Shown one piece after another: positions 10,430 to 18,960 of a DNA stretch of 64,000 bases (positions are counted from its first letter, which is position 1; the number at the start of each line of letters is the position of its first letter). A model generated the notes under the pieces. That model was not told where the DNA came from and ran no database searches. It saw nothing but the letters and a program-made list of their open reading frames with translations. A program made the translations under genes and the position numbers. This DNA is from Parablautia intestinalis. Its GTDB lineage: Bacteria > Bacillota > Clostridia > Lachnospirales > Lachnospiraceae. Location: assembly GCA_003612395.1 (NCBI GenBank), contig RAYQ01000006.1, forward strand, positions 124,001-188,000, in the 5' to 3' direction.

Positions 10430-10551
10430 GCGTCCCAAAGCCTAATACCCCGCCGCAGGCAGCGGGACATTTGACCCTCGCGGCAGTTACCAAATGCTTG
10501 CAGGCAATCAGTTGGTTCGTTGCTCGCGGGAATAAAAAAGGAGGAATGCAT

Positions 10552-12129
10552 ATGTCACAGATCAGTGTAAATAATTTGACTTTTTATTATGAAGGAAGTT
10601 ACGATAACATTTTTGAGAATGTGTCCTTTCAAATTGATACAGACTGGAAACTGGGATTTATCGCCAGAAACGGGAAAGGAAAGACCACTTTTTTAAAGCT
10701 GCTGACAGGAAAGTATGAGTTTAAAGGCAATATAAGCACCAGTACGGCCTTTGATTATTTTCCTTTTGAAATCAGGGATAAAGATAAAAATACAATTGAT
10801 GTGATAGAGGAAATTTATCCTGATTATGAATTTTGGAAAATTTGCAGAGAATTAAATTTTCTGAATGTGGATGCGGAGGTTTTTTACAGGCCTTTTTCCA
10901 CTTTAAGTAATGGAGAGCAGACGAAGGTAATGCTGGCTCTTCTCTTTTCAAAGGACAATCATTTTTTGCTGATTGATGAGCCTACAAATCATTTGGATAT
11001 GGAGGCGAGAGAAATTTTAAAGAAATATTTAAGCAGTAAAAAAGGATTTATTCTCGTATCCCACGACAGAAATTTTATGGATGGGTGTGTGGATCATGTG
11101 CTGGTAATCAATAAAGCAAATATTGAAGTACAGCAGGGAAATTTCAGCTCCTGGTGGGAAAATAAAAGAAAACAGGATGCCTTTGAGCTTGCCGAAAACG
11201 AACGGCTGAAAAAGGACATAAAAAGATTATCAGAATCGGCCAGGGTAACAAAACAGTGGGCCGATAATGTGGAAGCCACCAAGATAGGAGAAAAGTCCAA
11301 TAAATATGAGAAATGTAAAGATACAAGAGCATATGTGGGAGAAAAATCCAGAAGAATGCAGATGAGGCGCAAAAATCTGGAGCGAAGGCAGGAAAGAGAA
11401 ATAGAAGAAAAATGTGACCTTTTAAAGAATCTGGAAACAGTGGAAGATTTAAAGATTTTTCCTTTGGAGCATTATAAGAAAAAGTTGGTTGTCATGGAAG
11501 ACTGTACGATCGCTTACCAGAATAAGCAAATTATAAATGATGGTTCCGAAGATGCAAAAGAACTGATAAGCGGGTTTCACTTAGAAGTAATCCAGGGCGA
11601 CAGGATTTTTCTGAAAGGAAAAAACGGAAGTGGAAAATCCAGTATTATCAAAGCAATCCTAAAACAGGTATATGAAAAAAATAATGAAAATGCGGAGGGT
11701 TTTGAACATTTGATTAAAGATGCTCCTGTTTTGAAAAAAGGGAATATTGAAATACCTAACCAGATGATTGTTTCCTACTGTTCTCAGGATACCTCCATGC
11801 TTCACGGAACGGTGAAGGAATATGCGTCTGAAAATGGGATTGATGAAACGCTTTTTATGGCGCTTTTAAGAAAGCTTGATTTTCCCAGGGTTCAATTTGA
11901 AAAGAAAATAGAAGATTACAGCGGGGGGCAGAAGAAAAAAATTCTCATAGCCGGAAGCCTTTGCAAAAAAGCCCATCTTTATATTTGGGATGAACCACTT
12001 AACTTTATTGATGTGTTTTCGCGTATGCAGATTGAAGAATTGATTTTAAAATTTAAACCAACCATGATCCTTGTGGAGCACGACAAAGCTTTCATGGAAA
12101 AAACGGCCACCAAAATTGTGGAATTATAG
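10552..12129 (+). CDS. Lsa-like ABC-F ribosomal protection protein
   Basis: 525 residues from ATG 10552, with AAGGAGG at 10538-10544. Two fused ABC ATPase domains and no membrane segment, the ABC-F plan. Domain 1 has Walker A (NGKGKTTF), signature LSNGEQTK and Walker B LLIDEPTNHLDM. The basic, helical inter-domain linker (about 195-300) contains FELAENERLKKDI. Domain 2 has KNGSGKSS, signature YSGGQKKK and LYIWDEPLNFIDVFS. Several of these segments (FYYE..., DTDWKLGFIARNGKGKTT, FELAENE, YIWDEPLNxxDVF) match my memory of Lsa-family proteins, which remove lincosamides, streptogramin A and pleuromutilins from the ribosome. The attenuator upstream supports antibiotic induction. Exact resistance spectrum is not known from sequence. 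Confidence 0.9.
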   Translation: MSQISVNNLTFYYEGSYDNIFENVSFQIDTDWKLGFIARNGKGKTTFLKLLTGKYEFKGNISTSTAFDYFPFEIRDKDKNTIDVIEEIYPDYEFWKICRELNFLNVDAEVFYRPFSTLSNGEQTKVMLALLFSKDNHFLLIDEPTNHLDMEAREILKKYLSSKKGFILVSHDRNFMDGCVDHVLVINKANIEVQQGNFSSWWENKRKQDAFELAENERLKKDIKRLSESARVTKQWADNVEATKIGEKSNKYEKCKDTRAYVGEKSRRMQMRRKNLERRQEREIEEKCDLLKNLETVEDLKIFPLEHYKKKLVVMEDCTIAYQNKQIINDGSEDAKELISGFHLEVIQGDRIFLKGKNGSGKSSIIKAILKQVYEKNNENAEGFEHLIKDAPVLKKGNIEIPNQMIVSYCSQDTSMLHGTVKEYASENGIDETLFMALLRKLDFPRVQFEKKIEDYSGGQKKKILIAGSLCKKAHLYIWDEPLNFIDVFSRMQIEELILKFKPTMILVEHDKAFMEKTATKIVEL

Positions 12130-12147
12130 TCTTTAGATTTTCAATTT

Positions 12148-12183
12148 AAATGGGGATGACACATTTTTATGCCATCCCCATTA
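12148..12183 (+). terminator. Strong hairpin after the ABC-F gene
   Basis: ATGGGGATG (12150-12158) pairs with CATCCCCAT (12173-12181). It lies 20 bp after the ABC-F stop. There is no proper T run, so it may be a transcript-end stabiliser rather than a classic terminator. Confidence 0.5.
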
Positions 12184-12276
12184 AGGTAATTTTGCGATAA
12201 TATTATAAGAAAACTAATATGAAAAACCGATCTTACATACAGATAAAGCAGCTAATAGAAAGGTATAAAGAATAAA

Positions 12277-13053
12277 ATGAAAAAGCATGTTATAAATGAA
12301 AAGGAATTAAGATATATAGAATTTTTAAATCGGGAGATGGATAAACGGCATCATACATCACTGGAAGATAATCTTCAATACGATTTGTTAAAAGCCGGCG
12401 ATTTGAGGGCAATAGAAGAAAGTGAAAAAATTTTATATTCCGGTCTTTAGGGAAAATTGTCGGATGATCCTGTGAGAAATGCAAGATATATTTTTGTATG
12501 CGGCGCCGCTTTGGCCAGCCGTACGGCTATTTCAGGGGGAATGCCATCGGAAAGGGCTTTCAATATCAGCGATTTGTATATCCGGAAAATGGATAAATTA
12601 AATACTGTTAATGAAATTCATGCATTGCAGATTGATATGTTTTCTCTATATACTCATGAGATGGCGGAGTTGGATAAGAAAAGCGTATTTTCCAAGCCGG
12701 TTACTCTTTGTATGGATTATATTTACTATCATCTGCACGAATCTATTCCTGTACAGGAGCTGGCCAGATTAACAAAATTAAATGCAAGTTATTTATCTAC
12801 CTTATTCAAAAAAGAATCCGGCGTTACAATTTCAGAATATATATTGTCGAAAAAGATGGAGGCAGCCGGGAATATGCTGAAATATTCCGATTACACTTAT
12901 GCGGAGATAAGCTCCTTTTTAAATTTCAGCTCACAGAGCCATTTTATCCGGGTTTTTAAAAAGCAAAAGGGTATTACCCCGCGGCAGTACCGCGAAAAAT
13001 ATTATACGTTTGTTACGGACGAGCGGGGCAACCGGCAGGAAAGTATTCCCTAA
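12277..13053 (+). pseudogene. AraC-family regulator interrupted by an in-frame amber codon
   Basis: From ATG 12277 the frame runs 57 codons to TAG 12448-12450, then continues open in the same frame to 13053. The join reads YSGL-stop-GKLSDDPVRNARY, and homologous two-helix AraC regulators read through this point without a break. The downstream part keeps a complete C-terminal AraC DNA-binding domain (PVQELARLTKLNASYLSTLF, then HFIRVFKKQKGITPRQYR). A TTG at 12457 could restart translation, giving a 198-residue DNA-binding remnant, but no RBS supports it. The 3' end overlaps the convergent DUF4173 gene by 41 bp. Sequencing error is the main alternative. Confidence 0.75.
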
Positions 13054-14662
13054 ATATTTTAATGGCCTTCCATCTGGACAGATTCCATTTTCTGAAAGGT
13101 AATCTTTGAGGAAGATTATTTTCTATTTCGTCAGGATGGCTCCAATCATTATGGTTGATTACGATATTTTCAGCATATGCAAGAAACCAGTTATCCTGTT
13201 CATAACCAAGTTCTTTTGCCTTGGCAAAAATAACGGGTGCGGCATCTTCTGATAAATGCAGCAAATAATAATAGTCATTATATGAATTTCTGCTTTGATT
13301 ATCAGATTCTAAATCATACTGTGTATGGGCGTTTTGAAATAAGCTGTTATTTAAATTATAGGCGGCAATCCAATAATCCGGACGGGATAAAGATAACAAA
13401 ATGTAAAGCACGGTTACTGTTATAAGGCAGTATCTGGTAAATGGAAATCTTTCCCTGTAAATCATGATGGAAGCGCCGCTCATAAGAAGTAAAATGACGA
13501 AAAGCGCCCACAATACAAATAGTCGTAAAAAGGTAAGATAATATACCTGAATATAAAGCAGCATTCGATAGGTGCTGGATGCAATCATAATGTAGGTGCA
13601 GATGGAAATAAAGGTGAGAGTTCCTTTTAAAATATTATTTTCACGAAAATGTTTCATGCAGGAAAGGACCAGTGCCAGATTGATAATACATACAAATACC
13701 AATTGAAAAAAGCCTTCTCTTGCATAGGAGGAGTAGGTATAATTTTCGGGAAGCGTGCCAAAACCCCCAAAAAGATATACTATCTGGATATAACAGAACA
13801 CCAGATAAACCAATGAAATAAGCCCTGTAAAAGTAATTCCTGTAACAGGTTCCTTTGTTCTTTTGTCACTTATTTCTTCTTTTAGGTTATGATTGCCGAT
13901 GCGGCTCAAAATAGCGTAAGATGCAAAAAAAGCAAACAAAAACAGAAAGATAATCCCATAAATGTCATCCTCAAAGTCAATGTAAAAATTAAAATCAAAA
14001 AGTTTATCAAGCATATTTGAAAATACCGCATCCGCCTGATAGAGAAGAAGCAAAATTATAAACAGCAGAGGCATTGCAATTAAAATGCCGGATAATATGT
14101 ATTTCATAATATATTTTAAGCTGGTTTTTTTATTTATCAGGCTGTCTTTTGAGGCACAGCTTTCCGTGGTATTTTCAGAAGATAATTTTTTAAGAGCTCT
14201 GTTTTTACAATAAGCGTTAAAATCAGTAAAAGGACTGAAAATATAAGCAAGGCTGGTAAATACTATGTTAAGGACAGAGCCCAGATATTTTGGTAAATCC
14301 CATTTTTTATCTTCGTACAGGTTATGAATCATCATATAAAAAAATAAAAAGAAAATTCCCACTTTATTAAAAAATATCAAAACATAAGAATCCGTAAGAC
14401 AGGTGCTTATACCAAGTAAAAGTAAACTAATGAGTGGAAAAATTGTAAATTTTTTGGCGGTAATCCCTGATTTTTTCAAATATAAGAAGAAAAATAAGCA
14501 GGTTCCGCCTACAAAAAAAGGGTAGGTAATCCCCGAATTGTTTTCGTATAAAAATAATGTGTAAAAGAAAGCATAAATCAGACTTCCTGCTCCCATAAAG
14601 AAAAACAGTGGATTTGCTTCAGGCGTTATTTCCTGTGTCTGTGTTAATTTTTGTTCTGTCAT
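13013..14662 (-). CDS. DUF4173-type polytopic membrane protein
   Basis: 549 residues, about 10-12 predicted membrane helices through residue about 430, then a soluble C-terminal region rich in Tyr/Asn and Asp. A cytoplasmic loop with Lys/Glu lies around 165-185. I recognise the DUF4173 arrangement (family of unknown function). The start ATG overlaps the stop of the HTH gene upstream by 4 bp (ATGA), so it is translationally coupled to it. It forms a minus-strand operon DUF2975-HTH-DUF4173. Function unknown. Confidence 0.75.
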   Translation of the reverse strand: MTEQKLTQTQEITPEANPLFFFMGAGSLIYAFFYTLFLYENNSGITYPFFVGGTCLFFFLYLKKSGITAKKFTIFPLISLLLLGISTCLTDSYVLIFFNKVGIFFLFFYMMIHNLYEDKKWDLPKYLGSVLNIVFTSLAYIFSPFTDFNAYCKNRALKKLSSENTTESCASKDSLINKKTSLKYIMKYILSGILIAMPLLFIILLLLYQADAVFSNMLDKLFDFNFYIDFEDDIYGIIFLFLFAFFASYAILSRIGNHNLKEEISDKRTKEPVTGITFTGLISLVYLVFCYIQIVYLFGGFGTLPENYTYSSYAREGFFQLVFVCIINLALVLSCMKHFRENNILKGTLTFISICTYIMIASSTYRMLLYIQVYYLTFLRLFVLWALFVILLLMSGASIMIYRERFPFTRYCLITVTVLYILLSLSRPDYWIAAYNLNNSLFQNAHTQYDLESDNQSRNSYNDYYYLLHLSEDAAPVIFAKAKELGYEQDNWFLAYAENIVINHNDWSHPDEIENNLPQRLPFRKWNLSRWKAIKIFREYFPAGCPARP

Positions 14663-14895
14663 TTTAATATTTCCTCCTTATCCTCTACATATTCTAAGAT
14701 ATCCCCGGGCTGGCAATGAAGCGCCTTACAGATAGCATTTAAAGTTGAAAGCCTTACAGCTTTTGCTTTATTATTTTTTAATATGGAAAGATTGGCAAGA
14801 GTAATATCTACTTCATTTGCAAGCTCTGTTAATCCCTTTTTCTGCTTTGCCATTTCCACATCAAGATTTATTTTAATTGCCATACGTATTTCCAT
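14659..14895 (-). CDS. Small Cro/CI-type HTH regulator (YozG-like)
   Basis: 78 residues (or 74 from the ATG at 14883, MAIKINLD). It consists almost entirely of one helix-turn-helix (KGLTELANEVDITLANLSIL) with the ...RLSTLNAICKALHCQPGDILEY tail typical of YozG-like regulators. These commonly sit beside DUF2975 membrane proteins, as here. It probably controls this operon; a perfect palindrome overlaps the operon promoter at 15428-15443. Confidence 0.88.
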   Translation of the reverse strand: MEIRMAIKINLDVEMAKQKKGLTELANEVDITLANLSILKNNKAKAVRLSTLNAICKALHCQPGDILEYVEDKEEILK

Positions 14896-14924
14896 TTTCC
14901 TTTCTTAACCTGCAAATTTCTGAA

Positions 14925-15371
14925 TTATATTGTCAAATCATTTTCTAATTTGTAAGATACAGCTTTATCGAAGACACGGGAAAGTACCTTGCTGAATAGT
15001 CCGGCAATGATAAACACAAGTATTACGATAATTACTGCAGGAGTCAGATAAAGAAATAACCTGCAGCTGGTAATTAAGGCTATAAAAAAGCTATAAGTAC
15101 CCATTTTATTGAGGCTTGTTACATTTTGGCGGATAAAACAATCATCCGCCAGTACGGATTTAAAAATTTTTCTAAGCTCATATATAATAAGCACTGCAAA
15201 AATGCCGGAAAAAATGAACAAAATACTGAGCCGGAACCTATTTTGTGCGAAGTAGGTATTGTAGTTTCCATAAAATGAAATAATCAGAGGAACGAAAGCA
15301 GTAACTATAATTCCGGTGTAATAAAGGAAATCTAAAAGTATTTTTGTGAAGATGGTTAATTTGCTGTTCAT
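14925..15371 (-). CDS. DUF2975-family small membrane protein
   Basis: 148 residues from ATG 15371, which follows GGGAGG; a longer start at 15401 is rejected because it would lie over the promoter -10. Four hydrophobic helices with the family's middle segment (ELRKIFKSVLADDCFIRQNV, then SLNKMGTYSFF). DUF2975 proteins pair with small YozG-like HTH proteins, the gene that follows 30 bp downstream. Biochemical role unknown. Confidence 0.82.
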   Translation of the reverse strand: MNSKLTIFTKILLDFLYYTGIIVTAFVPLIISFYGNYNTYFAQNRFRLSILFIFSGIFAVLIIYELRKIFKSVLADDCFIRQNVTSLNKMGTYSFFIALITSCRLFLYLTPAVIIVILVFIIAGLFSKVLSRVFDKAVSYKLENDLTI

Positions 15372-15401
15372 AGAGACCTCCCTAAAAATGTATTTACCCA
15401 T

Positions 15402-15460
15402 ATAGTATTACCAAATAAATTGATTGTCAATAAATATTTATTGTAAATCAATAAATATTT
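15402..15460 (-). promoter_or_regulatory. Promoter and palindromic operator of the DUF2975-HTH-DUF4173 operon
   Basis: On the minus strand TTGACA (15430-15425), 17-nt spacer, TACTAT (15407-15402). The 16-bp perfect palindrome CAATAAATATTTATTG (15428-15443) overlaps the -35, and a partial second copy CAATAAATATTT starts at 15449. It is a good candidate site for autoregulation by the HTH protein (inference). Confidence 0.6.
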
Positions 15461-15661
15461 TTTAATATTCGATAAAAATTAAGGAATTGTTAAAAAATAT
15501 TTTTTTGTGGCAAAATGGAAGGCAATGATGCTATAATTGAAATATAGGTATTAAATCCGAGAATATTTTGTATTTTTTTATCTATTATGTAAAAAGATTA
15601 AATATTCAGTTAATGACAGTGATAAAATACAGCGTTAGTTTATATTTTTCAGGAAAGGTGT

Positions 15662-17209
15662 TTGATATTATTGCAGGTTAATCGGTCAAAATTAAAAGAA
15701 AAACTGAATGAAACTTTAAAAGCGGTATTTCCAATATTAGCGATTGTTTTGATTTTATGCTTTACAATTGCTCCCATACCTCCCAGTATCTTAATGTGTT
15801 TTCTGATTGGGGCATTACTATTGATTGTGGGAATGCTGCTTTTTAATGTGGGAGTTGAAATGTCCATGACTACTATGGGAGAGAGAGTCGGGACGATCAT
15901 GACAAAGTCCAGAAAGCTTATCATTATGTTGGTAATTGGCTTTATCATGGGTTTTATTATTACAATTTCTGAGCCGGATCTGCAGGTGCTTGCAGAGCAG
16001 GTGGCTTCTATACCTAACATGGTTTTAATTTTGTCTGTGGCAGCAGGTGTGGGGGTATTTTTGGTGATTGCGCTGCTTCGTATGCTTTTTAGTATTGCAC
16101 TTCCTCATCTGCTGGTGTTTTGTTATGCAGTCGTTTTTATTTTGACCTTATTTGTACCGAAAGATTTTTTAGCGGTTGCATTCGATTCCGGTGGTGTTAC
16201 CACAGGCCCTATGACGGTACCCTTTATTATGTCTTTTGGTATCGGTATTGCTGCAATCCGAAGCGATAAACATGCGGCGGACGACAGCTTTGGTTTGGTT
16301 TCTCTTTGTTCTGTGGGACCTATTATGGCGGTACTCATTTTGGGTATGATTTATAACCCGGGGCAAAGTGAGATAGTTTCAGATTCCATTCCCGTAGTGG
16401 ATAACACGGTGGATTTGTGGGGACTTTTTGCAGGCGGATTTCCCACGTACATAAAAGAAATGGCAATTTCCCTTCTGCCTATTGTGGTTTTTTTTGGACT
16501 TTTTCAGATAGCATCGAAGGATATCAGCAAAAAGGCTTTAATTAAGATTGGTATTGGACTTGTATATACTTATGTAGGCCTTGTACTTTTTCTTACAGGC
16601 GTAAATGTGGGATTTATGCCGGCAGGAAATTACTTAGGACAGACTATAGCAGGGCTTTCTTTTGCATGGATCATTATTCCTATCGGTACGATAATTGGTT
16701 ATTATATTGTTAAAGCGGAGCCGGCTGTGTTTGTCCTTACAAAGCAGGTAGAAGAAATGACATCCGGAGCAATATCCGCCAGGGCAATGGGAACGAGCCT
16801 TTCCATTGGTGTATCCATGTCGGTAGGCTTAGCGATGGTCAGGGTTCTCACAGGTATTTCCATTATGTGGCTGATTATTCCGGGCTATGCCATTGCGCTT
16901 ATCTTAACGTTCTTTGTTCCTAAGATATTTACGGCCATTGCTTTTGACTCCGGCGGTGTGGCATCCGGTCCTATGACAGCTACTTTTTTACTTCCCTTTG
17001 CAATGGGGGCATGCGGAGCAAGAGGAGGAAATATTATTACGGATGCTTTTGGTATTATAGCCATGGTAGCTATGACGCCTCTTATTACCATTCAGACAAT
17101 GGGTATGGTTTTTAAGCTGAAAGAAAGCAGACTGCGCAGAAAGGTGTCCGGCAGGAAGGGTTATGTACCCCTGGAAGAGTTTGGAGATATGGAAATTATC
17201 GAGTTGTAA
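15662..17209 (+). CDS. DUF1538 membrane protein (two DUF1538 repeats), putative transporter
   Basis: 515 residues. Two homologous hydrophobic halves are visible: each contains an AFDSGGV(T/A)(T/S)GPMT motif (residues about 177 and 427) next to a conserved FVPK segment. That is the inverted/tandem repeat plan of a DUF1538 protein. About 12-14 helices. The start is TTG 15662 with AGGAAAGG upstream; TTG 15671 is also possible. A PII-like gene follows 59 bp downstream, which suggests a regulated channel or transporter, as for AmtB with GlnK. Substrate unknown. Confidence 0.82.
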   Translation: MILLQVNRSKLKEKLNETLKAVFPILAIVLILCFTIAPIPPSILMCFLIGALLLIVGMLLFNVGVEMSMTTMGERVGTIMTKSRKLIIMLVIGFIMGFIITISEPDLQVLAEQVASIPNMVLILSVAAGVGVFLVIALLRMLFSIALPHLLVFCYAVVFILTLFVPKDFLAVAFDSGGVTTGPMTVPFIMSFGIGIAAIRSDKHAADDSFGLVSLCSVGPIMAVLILGMIYNPGQSEIVSDSIPVVDNTVDLWGLFAGGFPTYIKEMAISLLPIVVFFGLFQIASKDISKKALIKIGIGLVYTYVGLVLFLTGVNVGFMPAGNYLGQTIAGLSFAWIIIPIGTIIGYYIVKAEPAVFVLTKQVEEMTSGAISARAMGTSLSIGVSMSVGLAMVRVLTGISIMWLIIPGYAIALILTFFVPKIFTAIAFDSGGVASGPMTATFLLPFAMGACGARGGNIITDAFGIIAMVAMTPLITIQTMGMVFKLKESRLRRKVSGRKGYVPLEEFGDMEIIEL

Positions 17210-17268
17210 AAACAGCAGATTTTATATTTTGCAAGACAAAATCATATTGTTTGGAAATGGGATGACAC

Positions 17269-17946
17269 ATGGGTAAATTATATCTGATGATAACAATCGT
17301 TGACAGAAAAGTTGGAAGAAAATACATGGAGCTTTATAAAGAAAGCGGACAGAATGTTATGTTTTCCAGCCTTGGAGCAGGTACGGCAGCCAGTGATATA
17401 TTAGACTATATGGGGCTTGAAGCCACAGAAAAGGTAGTGTTTTTTTCCATGCAGGAGGAGAGCAGCTGGCTTTTGGTGAAAAAGCAGCTTCAAAAGAAAA
17501 TGAAAATAGACGCACCCGGAGGGGGAATTGCTTTTCTTGTGCCATTTAGCAGTATTGGAGGAAAGAAAGCGCTGCAGTTTTTGCTGGAAAGTCAGAATTA
17601 TCAGAAGGAGGAAGAATCAACCTTGAAGGATACGGTACATGAGCTCATTATTGTAATTGCAAATCAGGGAAATATAGAGTTAATTATGGATGCCGCAAGA
17701 GGAGCCGGTGCTTATGGCGGTACGGTAATTCATGCAAGAGGAACAGGGATGGAACTGGCCGAGAAATTTATGGGAGTTTCCATAGCTGCCGAAAAAGAAA
17801 TGATCTTTATTGTCACAAAGAAAGACCAAAAGAACGGTATTATGAAAGCGATTATGGAGAATGCCGGTATGGATACCAAGGCAAAATCCATTGTATTTTC
17901 CCTTCCGGTGACGGATACGGCCGGTTTGCGGTTAATAGAAGATTAA
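17269..17946 (+). CDS. Tandem PII-like regulatory protein partnered with DUF1538
   Basis: 225 residues containing two PII-like ferredoxin folds: residues about 1-108, and about 122-225. The second half keeps the PII turn region GAGAYGGTVIHARGTG and the GGTVI/ARG T-loop base. The first half has GAGTAASDILDYMG and a GGGIAF loop. PII proteins bind ATP/ADP and 2-oxoglutarate and block or open membrane partners. Position directly after the DUF1538 membrane gene suggests it gates that protein. No uridylylated T-loop tyrosine can be assigned with confidence. Confidence 0.82.
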   Translation: MGKLYLMITIVDRKVGRKYMELYKESGQNVMFSSLGAGTAASDILDYMGLEATEKVVFFSMQEESSWLLVKKQLQKKMKIDAPGGGIAFLVPFSSIGGKKALQFLLESQNYQKEEESTLKDTVHELIIVIANQGNIELIMDAARGAGAYGGTVIHARGTGMELAEKFMGVSIAAEKEMIFIVTKKDQKNGIMKAIMENAGMDTKAKSIVFSLPVTDTAGLRLIED

Positions 17947-17977
17947 CCTTATGGCTAATCCTCTATTATTAACCCTA
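17930..17977. terminator. Bidirectional hairpin between convergent genes
   Basis: The 3' ends of the PII-like gene and of the exonuclease gene form an inverted repeat: GGTTAATAGA...GATTA against TAATC...TCTATTATTAACC across the 8-bp gap. It could end transcription from both sides, though T runs are weak. Confidence 0.4.
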
Positions 17978-18713
17978 CCGGACAATGGTCGGAGCCCATG
18001 ATGTCTTTGTAGATAACAGCGTCTTTGAGGGTACCTTTTAGGGAATCGGAAACCAGAAAATAGTCAATACGCCATCCTGCATTTTTTTCCCTGGCTTTAA
18101 AACGATAAGACCACCAGGAATAGACATGCTCCAGGTCAGGATAAAAATGTCTGAAAGTGTCGATAAATCCCGCGTCTAACAGGGAAGTGAATTTACTTCT
18201 TTCTTCATCCGTAAACCCTGCATTTTTACGGTTTGTTTTTGGATTTTTCAGATCTATTTCTTTGTGGGCCACATTCATATCACCACATACGATTACAGGT
18301 TTATTTTCTTCCAGTTTTTTTAAATAAGAAAGAAAATCGTCTTCCCATTCCATCCGGTAGTCTAATCTTTTCAGTTCCTCCTGGGAATTTGGCGTATAAA
18401 CGGTAACCATATAAAAATGCTTAAATTCCAAAGTAATAACCCTGCCCTCATGATCGTGCTTTTCAATTCCAAGCCCGTAGGAAACGGACAGAGGTTCTTC
18501 TCTGGTAAAAATGGCGGTTCCGGAGTATCCCTTTTTTTCCGCATAGTTCCAGTATTGATAATAACCGGGAAGATCCAGTGTTATCTGCCCTTCCTGCAGT
18601 TTAGTCTCCTGAAGACAGAAGATATCGGCATCGGCTTCATGAAAAAAACCGGAAAACCCTTTTTCCACACATGCGCGTAAACCATTAACATTCCAGGAAA
18701 TTAATTTTTTCAT
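17955..18713 (-). CDS. xth: Exodeoxyribonuclease III (AP endonuclease)
   Basis: 252 residues of the endonuclease/exonuclease/phosphatase fold. [14 protein letters not shown] opens the protein (Asn of the active site), then [11 protein letters not shown] (metal-binding Glu), [20 protein letters not shown] (Asp-x-Asn), WRIDYFLVS and the catalytic GSDHCPV near the end. It repairs abasic sites and trims 3' ends. I start at ATG 18713 by family length. The best SD-like AAAGGA lies far upstream (about 18768), separated by a dispersed repeat, so translation signals look disturbed. Confidence 0.95.
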   Translation of the reverse strand: MKKLISWNVNGLRACVEKGFSGFFHEADADIFCLQETKLQEGQITLDLPGYYQYWNYAEKKGYSGTAIFTREEPLSVSYGLGIEKHDHEGRVITLEFKHFYMVTVYTPNSQEELKRLDYRMEWEDDFLSYLKKLEENKPVIVCGDMNVAHKEIDLKNPKTNRKNAGFTDEERSKFTSLLDAGFIDTFRHFYPDLEHVYSWWSYRFKAREKNAGWRIDYFLVSDSLKGTLKDAVIYKDIMGSDHCPVGLIIED

Positions 18714-18720
18714 AAGTATT

Positions 18721-18762
18721 TTATTACAATAAGCCGATTTGCGAAGCGTATCGGCGTTTGTT
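18721..18762 (-). repeat. Dispersed ~40-bp repeat, copy 1
   Basis: Read on the minus strand: AACAAACGCCGATACGCTTC, then GCAAATCGGCTTATTGTAAT. It matches the copies at 37477-37514 and 37514-37553 (AACAAACGCTGCCACGCTTT, then GCGGGCCAGTTTATTGTAAT) and those near 25036 and 39600. It lies in the untranslated leader of the exonuclease III gene. Confidence 0.7.
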
Positions 18763-18960
18763 TTCCTTTCTATCAGCTCTGTCAGCATTATCTATCAAAT
18801 ACCAATATTATACAGGAACAGCAATTTAAAAAACAGATGCAATTTTGAAAAATTATTATTTTAAGCAATAAACTTACCGGAAGCTGAATTTGTTACAATA
18901 TTTGCTTGTGGGTTTGGATTTACGGGTTTTGGAAACTTTTAAAGGATTCCTGCAGAGATA

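Noticed and set aside
10393..10551. Upstream extension of the ABC-F reading frame
   Set aside because: It would cross the attenuator terminator; ATG 10552 has a perfect AAGGAGG and gives the normal family N-terminus.
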